Below are positions 42,254 through 49,709 of a DNA stretch of 64,000 nucleotides, piece by piece. Both the position numbers and the translations under genes were made by a program. Origin of the DNA: Saccharomonospora xinjiangensis XJ-54 (lineage in GTDB: Bacteria > Actinomycetota > Actinomycetes > Mycobacteriales > Pseudonocardiaceae); the NCBI RefSeq assembly GCF_000258175.1, contig NZ_JH636049.1, positions 2,395,482-2,459,481 of the forward strand, given 5' to 3'. The notes beneath the pieces are model-generated. The model was given only the letters and a program-made list of their open reading frames with translations, was not told the origin of the DNA and searched no databases. The first letter of the stretch is position 1; each line of letters opens with the position of its first letter.

Positions 42254-42601
42254 CGGTGCGATTATCCCGCCGGTGGGCGGGTGCGGACAAACTCCCGATG
42301 GATCGGGGCGGAGGCGCCGGGGCGGACTCACCTTATGCACGCGTGCTTGCACTTGGTGTACCTGTGTTTGCACTGTACGCACGCCTGTCGGCAACCGGCG
42401 CACCTGTGTTTGCACTTGGCGTACGTGCGTCTTGCCGTCGGTGCACGTGTGTTTGTGAGCCTGGGTTACGCATCCCGGAGCACGTCGGTGACCCGTCTTG
42501 TCATGCGTCGCAGGCTCGGGTAACCGGCAGGACCGTCGGCCCCTGACTTCACGGGGGCTTCGGCCGCATGCCGCCGGGCCTGGCGTACGTGCGGAGGCCG
42601 G
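42254..42601. other. Intergenic region containing the third repeat locus
   Basis: 348 bp between the phosphatase start and the DUF4352 gene stop. The part to 42334 holds the phosphatase -10 element. The repeat locus follows (42341-42446), and nothing recognisable lies from 42460 to 42601. Confidence 0.6.
42341..42446 (-). repeat. Diverged 21-bp-period repeat, five units
   Basis: Five units at 42341-42361, 42362-42382, 42383-42403, 42404-42424 and 42425-42446 (the last is 22 bp). Units two and four share CTGTGTTTGCACT, and all but the third contain a TGC or GCAC core in the same phase. Unit four matches the reverse complement of the 1-84 repeat at 14 of 21 positions. Diverged member of the same family. 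Confidence 0.7.
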
Positions 42602-43153
42602 CTACCCCAGGACGACGGAAACCCCGCCGCTGAAAGTGGAGTCGTGCAATTCGACGCGGTCGGGCTTCGCGTTGACGGGCACATCGAAGACGAGCGTGCC
42701 CTCAACGCCGTTACCAGGGCTGATCGGCGTGTACAGGACCTCGTTGTTCGGTATCGCCATGCCGGCTACCGAATCAGCCGCGTACCGACGGTCGTTCGAA
42801 TCGAAGAGGTACTGGTCCGCGTCCGAAAGACCGCGAGGCTCGTCACCGATGTTTCTCACCCGCACGGTCACCAGTACGTACTGCCCCTGGGCCGTCTCGG
42901 AGAAATGCGGTCCGCCCACGGAGGGCTGGTAGTCCACTCCAACGACGGTGAACTCGAAGAGTCCGTCCCGCACAGGCTGGCCGACTGCGCCCGATTGCGG
43001 TTCAGCGACATCAGCAGGGGGCGGCGACGTGGCATCGTTTCCGGAGTTGCTGGTGACGGCGACGACGACGCCGATCACGATCAGAACCCCCAGAATCCAA
43101 GGCCACTTTCTCAGTTTCCGTTTGGCCTGGTCGGCCTCTTTCCGCTTCGCCAT
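42602..43153 (-). CDS. DUF4352-domain membrane-anchored protein
   Basis: 183 aa. A Lys-rich start, one membrane helix (ILGVLIVIGVVVAVTS near residues 20-36), a short Pro/Ala linker, then an immunoglobulin-like DUF4352 domain (about 65-183): FEFTVVGVDYQPSV, QYVLVTVRVRNIGDEPR, DANDRRYAADS-like D-S-N-D-RRYAADS, and GTLVFDVPVNAKPDRVEL. Extracytoplasmic and tethered. Function unknown. Confidence 0.82.
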   Translation of the reverse strand: MAKRKEADQAKRKLRKWPWILGVLIVIGVVVAVTSNSGNDATSPPPADVAEPQSGAVGQPVRDGLFEFTVVGVDYQPSVGGPHFSETAQGQYVLVTVRVRNIGDEPRGLSDADQYLFDSNDRRYAADSVAGMAIPNNEVLYTPISPGNGVEGTLVFDVPVNAKPDRVELHDSTFSGGVSVVLG

Positions 43154-43539
43154 TTCCGGTCATCTTCTTCCTTCGTTGACGGCGCCCGGGTGGCCAGGCT
43201 CCACCCGCGTAACCCACGGAGGAAGGGACGTTCGGCGGGTTCCGATGGTGTCGAACAGACCGCATCGCCAGACCCGCCTCGTTGCGGCGAATCGGCCTCA
43301 CAGCGCGACAGTGCGGCGGGACCACTGTCATGGCGCAGGACAAGGGCCAAGACCGCGCTCAACAGCCAAGACCCTCCGCAAGCGCGCTACACCATCATGG
43401 ACAGCGACGACCCCGCCGTGATCACCTCCTGCCCTGTGTCGCTGCGGCAGCGAAACGGGTGCTGACCTGCCCCGTGGACACGACGGTTCACGAGAAAGAC
43501 GGGACGAGTTGAGCCCAGCCCCGTCGGCGGCGTTTCGTC
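43154..43539. other. Gene-free stretch before the TIGR03086 gene
   Basis: 386 bp between the DUF4352 start and the stop of the next minus-strand gene. The DUF4352 promoter must lie at its left end, and the terminator at 43498-43525 at its right end. No open frame here resembles a known protein. GGCCAAGACC and GCCAAGACCC (43346-43375) are a near-repeat. Its nearness to the integrase remnant leaves open that it is debris of a lost element. Confidence 0.5.
43498..43525 (-). terminator. Terminator after the TIGR03086-type gene
   Basis: GACGGG at 43498-43503 and CCCGTC at 43520-43525 form a stem with a 16-base loop, followed on the minus strand by TTTCT. It lies 15 bases after the stop. Confidence 0.4.
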
Positions 43540-44112
43540 TCAGTTCGGCTGCCAGTTCGGGTCGCGGCCGGTGAGGCCGATGACGCGGTCGAGCAGAGGC
43601 GCATCCTCCGCGACCTCGACCGCAGGCCCGAAGAGGCCCTCCACCGGCCCCGCAGCCGCGATCGCGAGGGCGTGTTCGTGGACGGTTTCCAGGAGACCGG
43701 GTTCAGGGTTGTAGGGCTGTCCCGTGGCGCGAGCCAGATCCCACCCGTGGACGACGACCTCGGCGAGCGCCACCATGCCTGCCTGCTCGCCCGTCAGTTC
43801 GACACCGCCGACCTTGGTGCCGCCTTCCCACGCCTGGGGATGGCGCCAAGCCCGCGCGAGCGCCTCCAATTGCCGGGGAATCCGCTCCTGCCAGCCGTCA
43901 GGGAGACTCGCCCCACCCGGTGGCGGTTCCTGAGCGGCTGCCGGGGGCAGTTCCTTGGCCGCAGCGAGGGCGAAGGCGATTGTGAGCCCGTCGATGTGCC
44001 CGAGGAGGTCGCCGACGGTGAAATGCTCGCACGGCGTCGGTGTGTCGAGGCGGGTCACCCCCGGCAGCAGATCTGCCACCATTCGGCCCGCGGGTTCCAA
44101 GTCGATTGTCAT
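43540..44112 (-). CDS. TIGR03086-type metal-binding protein (DinB/MDMPI fold)
   Basis: 190 aa from ATG 44112; a GTG at 44142 is in frame. Family features: MTIDLEPAGRMVADLLPGV start, TPTPCEHFTVGDLLGHIDG with His ligand (near residue 45), and ALAEVVVHGWDLARATGQPY with the second metal-binding His (near 125). Related to mycothiol-dependent maleylpyruvate isomerase. Substrate unknown. Divergent to the integrase remnant. Confidence 0.83.
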   Translation of the reverse strand: MTIDLEPAGRMVADLLPGVTRLDTPTPCEHFTVGDLLGHIDGLTIAFALAAAKELPPAAAQEPPPGGASLPDGWQERIPRQLEALARAWRHPQAWEGGTKVGGVELTGEQAGMVALAEVVVHGWDLARATGQPYNPEPGLLETVHEHALAIAAAGPVEGLFGPAVEVAEDAPLLDRVIGLTGRDPNWQPN

Positions 44113-44189
44113 GGTCGCCAGTCTGCTCAGGGCGACCGACAATTTCCGTCGCCACGGCTGAGCCTTTTCTCAGTCACGAGGAGGTTGCG

Positions 44190-44465
44190 TGGAAAACGAT
44201 TCCGGGGCTTGCCGGTCTGCACTTCCACGACCTGCGGCACGCGGGCAACATCTGGGCCTCGAAGGCGGGGACCTCGACCAAGGACCTCATGGCGCGCATG
44301 GGGCATGACGACATGCGGGCGGCGTTGATCTACTCGCGGGCGACCAGTGACGCGGACGAGCGGATCACGGATCGGCTTTCGGAATTGGTTGACCAGCACC
44401 GTCGGGGCGTGGCCGGAAGCGATGCGGGCCAGCCGGGCGGCCACATGGCACGCGAGGCGTGTTGA
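44190..44465 (+). pseudogene. Tyrosine integrase C-terminal remnant
   Basis: The 92 codons match only the end of a tyrosine recombinase. LHFHDLRHAGNIW holds the HxxR box, LMARMGHDDMRAALIYSRA holds the second catalytic His (GH) and the nucleophilic Tyr, and a Glu/Arg helix follows. Upstream the N-terminal SAM-like domain and first catalytic Arg are absent, replaced by unrelated sequence and the divergent TIGR03086 gene. It stops 51 bases before tRNA-Gly, the usual place for an integrase next to its attachment tRNA. Dead relic of an integrative element. Confidence 0.8.
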
Positions 44466-44471
44466 TCTCGA

Positions 44472-44513
44472 ACGACGAAACCCCCAGGTGCATAGGCCTG
44501 GGGGTTTCGTCGT
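44472..44513 (-). terminator. Terminator after tRNA-Gly
   Basis: A 17-bp perfect stem, arms 44472-44488 and 44497-44513 (ACGACGAAACCCCCAGG and its complement), with an eight-base loop. It starts three bases after the tRNA 3' end on the minus strand. Confidence 0.85.
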
Positions 44514-44515
44514 GG

Positions 44516-44586
44516 AGCGGATGACGGGAATCGAACCCGCGTTCTCAGCTTGGGAAGCTGATGTTCTACCATTGAACTACATCCGC
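44516..44586 (-). tRNA. tRNA-Gly (anticodon CCC)
   Basis: 71 nt on the minus strand. The acceptor GCGGATG pairs with CATCCGC and T is the discriminator. D arm GTTC/GAAC, anticodon stem TCAGC/GCTGA with loop TTCCCAA (anticodon CCC), T arm with TTCGATT. The CCA end is not encoded. The integrase remnant lies just beyond its 3' end, so the 3' half is the likely attachment site of a lost element. Confidence 0.95.
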
Positions 44587-44676
44587 AGCGGCTATCAGCA
44601 TACCCGACCGCGATCATCCGACTCCAACCGGGTACTCGACATCCCGCTTTCCCGCCTTGACGCGCCAAACATGGGC

Positions 44677-44694
44677 TGACGACACTTGTCGTCA
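44677..44694. promoter_or_regulatory. Palindrome overlapping the MpaB start codon
   Basis: TGACGAC-ACTT-GTCGTCA, a perfect 7-bp inverted repeat whose last base is the A of the ATG. GACACT (44681-44686), seven bases before the ATG, is a possible leaderless -10. A regulator bound here would block transcription start. Confidence 0.45.
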
Positions 44695-45929
44695 TGACGG
44701 CTGACGAGCGGCTGCCGGATCCGGCGCTGCTTCGAGAGGGCGGTTTCCGCCTCGCCACCCGGTTGTTCGCGCCCGGAGACATCCGGGGCACCGAACGCCA
44801 GCGGCGCCGTCTTCGCGCCTTCGCGCAGCGGGAGGACCCGCAGGCCGACGCGGTCGTCGAACTGATGCGGTCGCTACCCCGTGGCCGTGGGCGCGCGTTG
44901 TTCGAGCTGGCGGCGGAACGGGGCATCGGCGGTCTCGATGATCCGCCGCGTGAGCTGGCCGACTTCTTCGCGAGCGTCGAGGCGACGCCGTACTGGGTGG
45001 ATCACCAGCGCCTCGAAGGCGGGGCGAGAGCCATGGTGCGCACCGGTGTGCTGAGCCTCTTCCCGCTCGGCGATATGGCTCTGATGGGAGGCTATCTGGC
45101 CTCTCGCGCCACGAAACCGCTGGTCGGCACAGGGGCGATCGAGCGAGCGGCCAGCAGGAGACTGATCGAGACGGCGCTGTGGTGGCTCGACGTGACCACG
45201 CCGGGAGCGTTACGAACCGGAGCGCTCGGCTACACCTCCGTCCTGCGGGTTCGCCTCGTGCACGCACACGTCCGTGCCGCGATGAACAGTCGCGACGACT
45301 GGGACTACGAAGCGTGGGACAGGCCCGTCAACCAGGTGCAGACGGCGGGAACGCTGCTGCTTTTCTCACTCGTGTACGTCGTGGGGATGCGCCTGCTCGG
45401 GGTCCGTTACACGGAGCGGGAGCGGGCCGACATCATGCATCTCTGGCGGTACGTCGGCTGGTTGATGGGGATCGACGACGAGCTGCTGCCCGCGACGGAG
45501 GACGACGCGTGGCGGCTGCTGTGGCTGCTGGCGGCCACGGAGTTCATCCCCGACGACGACTCGAAGCGGCTCGCGGCGGCGTTGCTGCGTTCTCACGCCG
45601 ACGTGGGCAGGGACCGGGGTGCGCTGGGACAGGTGCTCGGCGAGCTGTCCGTCCGCGTTCACGGCTCGATCAGCCGTCTTGTGCTCGGCAGGACCAACTC
45701 CGATTTCCTCGGGTTACCCGACGACCCCATCGCCAGGCTCGCCGTGCTGTCCGCTGCGGCGGGCAACTTCGCAGCCGAGACCGTGCGGCAGCACCTGCCT
45801 GGAGCGACGTGGGCGCAGGAACGACTCGGTGCGCTCGCGCGGCGACGCTACGCCGAGCAGCTTCGCAGGCTGGTCGAGCACGATCCCACCTATGCGAGGC
45901 ACATGCGGACGCCGTCCCACGCCGCCTGA
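44694..45929 (+). CDS. Oxygenase MpaB/latex-clearing-protein family (DUF2236)
   Basis: 411 aa. Heme-protein fold of the ER-bound/MpaB/Lcp family: YWVDHQRLEGGARAM near residue 100, RVRLVHAHVRAAM near 184 with the expected heme-ligand His pair, and DIMHLWRYVGWLMGIDDELLPA near 244, where HLWRYVGWLMG is the family signature. C-terminal helices follow. In Streptomyces Lcp cleaves polyisoprene; here the natural substrate is unknown. No signal peptide, so probably intracellular. Confidence 0.85.
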   Translation: MTADERLPDPALLREGGFRLATRLFAPGDIRGTERQRRRLRAFAQREDPQADAVVELMRSLPRGRGRALFELAAERGIGGLDDPPRELADFFASVEATPYWVDHQRLEGGARAMVRTGVLSLFPLGDMALMGGYLASRATKPLVGTGAIERAASRRLIETALWWLDVTTPGALRTGALGYTSVLRVRLVHAHVRAAMNSRDDWDYEAWDRPVNQVQTAGTLLLFSLVYVVGMRLLGVRYTERERADIMHLWRYVGWLMGIDDELLPATEDDAWRLLWLLAATEFIPDDDSKRLAAALLRSHADVGRDRGALGQVLGELSVRVHGSISRLVLGRTNSDFLGLPDDPIARLAVLSAAAGNFAAETVRQHLPGATWAQERLGALARRRYAEQLRRLVEHDPTYARHMRTPSHAA

Positions 45930-45963
45930 GGGGGAGGCAGTGCGGCCCGGTTAGGGTGAGACG

Positions 45964-46548
45964 GTGCTGTTGAGTGACCGTGATCTTCGCAAGGCACTGG
46001 AGTCGGGGCGGCTCGGAGTCGATCCGTTCGATCCGGCGATGGTGCAGCCGTCGAGCATCGATGTGCGGCTCGACCGCTTCTTCCGGGTCTTCGACAACAG
46101 CAAGTACACGCACATCGACCCGCAGTTGCGGCAGGACGAGTTGACGTCGCTGGTCGAGAAGGACAGCGACGGTGACCCGTTCGTGTTGCACCCTGGCGAG
46201 TTCGTGCTCGCCTCGACGTTCGAGCTGTTCACGCTGCCGGACGATCTCGCGGGACGGCTTGAGGGCAAGTCGTCGCTGGGGCGCCTCGGCCTGCTGACGC
46301 ACTCGACGGCCGGCTTCATCGACCCGGGGTTCAGCGGCCACATCACGCTGGAGCTGTCGAACGTCGCCAACCTGCCGATCACGTTGTGGCCGGGGATGAA
46401 GATCGGCCAGCTCTGCCTTTTCCAGCTCACGAGTTCGGCCGAGCACCCTTACGGGTCGCCGGAGGCCGGTTCGCGCTATCAGGGGCAGCGAGGACCGACG
46501 CCGAGCAGGGCATACCAGAATTTCGACAGGGTCGATACCCGCCGCTGA
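45964..46548 (+). CDS. dcd: dCTP deaminase (probably bifunctional deaminase/dUTPase)
   Basis: 194-aa trimeric enzyme making dUMP or dUTP from dCTP for thymidylate synthesis. Family motifs: [19 protein letters not shown] at the start, [16 protein letters not shown] near 31, the catalytic loop [14 protein letters not shown] near 100 with the proton-relay Ser, [19 protein letters not shown] near 120 (with catalytic Glu near 135), and the C-terminal lid [16 protein letters not shown]. Actinobacterial dcd enzymes (M. tuberculosis) also have dUTPase activity. TAGGGT six bases before GTG 45964 marks a leaderless-type start. Confidence 0.95.
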   Translation: MLLSDRDLRKALESGRLGVDPFDPAMVQPSSIDVRLDRFFRVFDNSKYTHIDPQLRQDELTSLVEKDSDGDPFVLHPGEFVLASTFELFTLPDDLAGRLEGKSSLGRLGLLTHSTAGFIDPGFSGHITLELSNVANLPITLWPGMKIGQLCLFQLTSSAEHPYGSPEAGSRYQGQRGPTPSRAYQNFDRVDTRR

Positions 46549-46632
46549 GGCGCGTGGTGGGTGCGTGACACGGACCGCTGACGACGAAGTCACGGTTCAA
46601 TAACTCACACTTTGGTGGTAACTTCTCCCCTC

Positions 46633-47391
46633 GTGCTTGCCCCGAGCTCTCGAACCCGATCGCTTCTGGCTGCCGGCAGTGTGTTCGTCGGGGTGGCAGT
46701 CGCGGCCGGTGGTCAGCTGCTTTGGAGCGGGCCGGACCCCGAGCGCACAGCACTGGCTCTCGACCGGGGGACGGTCGGGGGCGCGGAGGCAGGAGGGGTG
46801 CCGACCGCGACGGGCACCACGACCTCGACGACCACCACGAGCACCTCACCCGAGCCGACGACCTCCGCGACGACGTCCTCGACCCCCGACGAGGAGCCCG
46901 AGTCTTCGCAGCCTTCCTCCCCGCCCTCCGACCCCGGCGAGTCCGCGACCACGGACGAGGACGGCACCGGCGAGGAGGACACGGCCACGCCGGCAAGGAG
47001 TGATTCCGGTTCGGATGGCGCGGGCGATCTCCCCCACCGCGTCGTCGCCCTCGTCAACGCCGAACGCGCCGACGCCGGTTGCCGGGCGGTGCGTGTCGAT
47101 GGACGGCTCGCCGGCGCGGCGCAGGGACACAGCGACGACATGGCGGAGAACGGCTACCTGTCCCACACTTCCCAGGACGGGAGGTCGTTCAGCGAGCGGA
47201 TCGAGGCCGAGGGATACCCGAGTCCGGCGGCCGAGAACATCGCCATGGGCATGTCCACGCCCGAAGCCGTCATGGACGCGTGGATGGCGTCCGACGGCCA
47301 CCGCCGGAACATCCTGAACTGCGAGATCGCCGCGATCGGTGTCGGCGTGAATTCGGACGGCTGGTACTGGACACAGAACTTCGGCTACTGA
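46633..47391 (+). CDS. Secreted CAP-domain (SCP/PR1) protein
   Basis: 252 aa from GTG 46633. Signal or anchor helix at the N-terminus (LLAAGSVFVGVAVAAGG). A linker of about 100 residues is very rich in Thr, Ser, Glu and Pro (cell-wall spacer type). The CAP domain (about 130-252) has VVALVNAERADAGC, AQGHSDDMAENGYLSH (His and Glu of the cavity), AAENIAMGM and GHRRNILNCEIAAIGVG. TAACTT eight bases before the GTG suggests a leaderless mRNA. It overlaps the convergent acyl-CoA dehydrogenase gene by seven bases. Function unknown. Confidence 0.87.
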   Translation: MLAPSSRTRSLLAAGSVFVGVAVAAGGQLLWSGPDPERTALALDRGTVGGAEAGGVPTATGTTTSTTTTSTSPEPTTSATTSSTPDEEPESSQPSSPPSDPGESATTDEDGTGEEDTATPARSDSGSDGAGDLPHRVVALVNAERADAGCRAVRVDGRLAGAAQGHSDDMAENGYLSHTSQDGRSFSERIEAEGYPSPAAENIAMGMSTPEAVMDAWMASDGHRRNILNCEIAAIGVGVNSDGWYWTQNFGY

Positions 47392-49016
47392 CCTGCCTCG
47401 GCGCGGCTGAGTACCTGCTCGGTGGCGACTCCTCGCGGCAGGGTTCCGAACGCGACGCCCCAATCTCCGCCGAGGCGTGACGCGCAGAAGGCGTCGGCGA
47501 CAGCCTTGTCGCCGTGCCTGACCAGCAGCGAACCCTGGAGCACGAGCGCGAGGCGCTCCACGATCCGTCGCGCGCGGAACTCGGCTTCACCGGTGTCGGC
47601 CAGCTCGCGGCGAAGGGAAGTGACGGCGTCGTCGAGAAGGGCGTTGGCTCCCCTCGCGAGTTCGACCTCGGCGAAGAACGCCTCGACGGACTCGGGTTGC
47701 TTCGCCATCGCGCGCAGCGTATCGAGCGCGGCGACGTTGCCGGAGCCTTCCCAGATGGACGACAGCGGGGACTCGCGGAACAGCCGGGGCATGCCGGATT
47801 CCTCCACGTATCCGTTGCCGCCGAGGCATTCCAGTGCCTCTGCCGCGTGCGAGGGCGAGCGCTTGCAGACCCAGTACTTCGACACGGAAAGGGCGAGGCG
47901 GCGGAAGGCGGCCTCCTGCTCGTCGCCCCCGGCTGCGCGGTCGGTCGCCCCGGCGAGTCGCAGTGCGACGGTGGTGGCTGCCTCCGACTCGACGACGAGG
48001 TCGGCGAGCACGTTGGCCATCAGCGGTTGCCGGGCAAGCGGCGCGCCGAACGCCCACCGGTGCCGCGCGTGGTGCACGGCCCGCACCGCGCCGTACCGCA
48101 TCCCGGCGGCGCTGCCGGTGACGCAGTCGAGCCGCGTGTTGTTGACCATCTCGATGATGGTGCGGACTCCCCGGCCCTCCTCGCCGACGAGCATGCCGAG
48201 CGCGCCGTCGTACTCGACCTCCGCCGAGGCGTTGGAGCGGTTGCCGAGCTTGTCCTTCAGTCGTTGCAGGTGGATGGCGTTGCGCGTGCCGTCGGGGAGT
48301 ACGCGGGGCAGCAGGAAGCACGACAGCCCACCGGGAGCCTGCGCGAGTGTGAGGAACACGTCCGACATGGGAGCCGAGGTGAACCATTTGTGCCCGGTGA
48401 TGACGTAGGTGCCGTCACCCGAGGGCACGGCCCTCGTCGTGTTGGCGCGGACGTCGGAGCCGCCCTGTTTCTCCGTCATCGACATGCCCGCGATCAGACC
48501 GCGCTTGGACGTCGGCACGCGGAGCCCGAAGTCGTAGTGCGGCGCGGTGAGCAGCGGTTCGTACGACGCGGCGAGGTCTCCGCCACACCGCAGCGCCGGC
48601 ACGGCCGAGTACGTCATCGAGATGGGGCACGTGTGCCCGGCCTCCACCTGGCTCCACACATAGAACTTCGCCGCGCGGGCGACGTGCGCTCCCCGCCGCT
48701 TCTGCCCCCACGGAGCCGCATGCAGTCCCCGTTCGACGGCGACGGTCATGAGGTCGTGCCAGTGGGGATGGAACTCGACCTCGTCGATGCGCCTGCCGAC
48801 ACGGTCGTGCGAGCGCAGCACGGGCGGATGCTCGTTGACGAGCCTGCCCCACTCCTGAACGCGCTCGCTGCCCGCGAGCACACCCAACTCGCGGACATCG
48901 GCCTCGGCCCAGTCAGCGCCCTGGGTGCGCAGCCCTTCGAGCAGGGCGGGATCGTCGGAGACGTCGTGGCCTGCCAGCGGCGGAACCTGGTTTTCGACCT
49001 CATGGGTGGGTGGCAT
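47385..49016 (-). CDS. AidB-like acyl-CoA dehydrogenase
   Basis: 543-aa flavoprotein of the AidB branch. It begins THEVENQVPPLAGHDV, an N-terminal signature of AidB, and contains RRIDEVEFHPHWHDLM. FAD motif: MSMTEKQGGSDVRANTTRA near 175. C-terminal PLSSIWEGSGNVAALDTLRAM is the active-site region. In E. coli AidB answers DNA alkylation, and related proteins act on isovaleryl-CoA. Directly downstream of a TetR gene on the same strand, overlapping its 3' end by 17 bases, so cotranscription is likely. Confidence 0.87.
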   Translation of the reverse strand: MPPTHEVENQVPPLAGHDVSDDPALLEGLRTQGADWAEADVRELGVLAGSERVQEWGRLVNEHPPVLRSHDRVGRRIDEVEFHPHWHDLMTVAVERGLHAAPWGQKRRGAHVARAAKFYVWSQVEAGHTCPISMTYSAVPALRCGGDLAASYEPLLTAPHYDFGLRVPTSKRGLIAGMSMTEKQGGSDVRANTTRAVPSGDGTYVITGHKWFTSAPMSDVFLTLAQAPGGLSCFLLPRVLPDGTRNAIHLQRLKDKLGNRSNASAEVEYDGALGMLVGEEGRGVRTIIEMVNNTRLDCVTGSAAGMRYGAVRAVHHARHRWAFGAPLARQPLMANVLADLVVESEAATTVALRLAGATDRAAGGDEQEAAFRRLALSVSKYWVCKRSPSHAAEALECLGGNGYVEESGMPRLFRESPLSSIWEGSGNVAALDTLRAMAKQPESVEAFFAEVELARGANALLDDAVTSLRRELADTGEAEFRARRIVERLALVLQGSLLVRHGDKAVADAFCASRLGGDWGVAFGTLPRGVATEQVLSRAEAGQ

Positions 49017-49605
49017 CGCGGGCTCCTAACGCGCGGAGGGTGAAGGTGTGGAGCTGCTCGACCGCCGTGGACTCGCCCGTTCTCAACGGTCCGGTGAGGA
49101 CTTCGGCCGCCGCTCCGACCAGGGCCGCGGCCGTTGCCGCCGCGTCCTGCGGAGGCAGCTCCCCCGTGGTGACGCCTTCGGCGACGCACCGCGCGATCAC
49201 GTCGCGAAACGCTTGCCGGAACACGAGGCGTCGTCGTTCGACGGGCGCGTCAACGGGTTCGGCCAGCAGCGCGTAGGCGAGGCGCGGGACCTTCAGCGCG
49301 CGGGTCGCGAACGTTCGCACGACGGCGAGGACCCGCTCGGCCGCTGCGTCGTGCGGCCCGGCCGCCTTCTCGACAGCCGCGACCTCACGGGTGACGACGT
49401 GGGTGAACAGTTCGGCCACGAGTTGGGCCTTGCCGGGGAAGTGCCGGTAGACGGTTCCGGTGCCGACGCCTGCGCGCTCGGCGACTGCCGCCATGGAGCA
49501 CCCCGCGTAGCCGTGTTCGGCGAGCAGGGCGACGGCGGCGTCGATGATCGCACTGCGGGTCGCGTCGAGTCTCGCCTGCACAGCAGGGGTGCGCCGGTAC
49601 ACCAC
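49000..49605 (-). CDS. TetR-family regulator upstream of AidB-like gene
   Basis: 201 aa from GTG 49605 (frame open to 49677). HTH: RSAIIDAAVALLAEHGYAG, then MAAVAERAGVGTGTVYRHFPGK near residues 20-60. C-terminal ligand domain follows. Overlaps the AidB-like gene by 17 bases, an operon suggesting it controls that gene. No palindromic site was recognised in the 104-bp divergent gap. Confidence 0.83.
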   Translation of the reverse strand: MVYRRTPAVQARLDATRSAIIDAAVALLAEHGYAGCSMAAVAERAGVGTGTVYRHFPGKAQLVAELFTHVVTREVAAVEKAAGPHDAAAERVLAVVRTFATRALKVPRLAYALLAEPVDAPVERRRLVFRQAFRDVIARCVAEGVTTGELPPQDAAATAAALVGAAAEVLTGPLRTGESTAVEQLHTFTLRALGARDATHP

Positions 49606-49709
49606 GTCAAGAAGTGAAGCACCGATTCCGCACTTCAGGCAAGGGGCGAGTGGGCCGCTTCGGTGATGCTCCGGCAAACGTGCCCCTCGTGATCGAGGGA
49701 CACGGCATA

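Noticed and set aside
43154..43539. Gene-free stretch as a transposase or phage gene remnant
   Set aside because: No translated frame gave recognisable mobile-element motifs, so it is reported only as unexplained.
44040..44189. Upstream part of the integrase frame as a real N-terminal domain
   Set aside because: It lies antisense to the TIGR03086 gene and does not look like the SAM-like domain of integrases.
47514..49043. 509-codon plus-strand frame opposite the AidB-like gene
   Set aside because: Composition typical of antisense frames in GC-rich DNA; the minus strand holds clear acyl-CoA dehydrogenase motifs.
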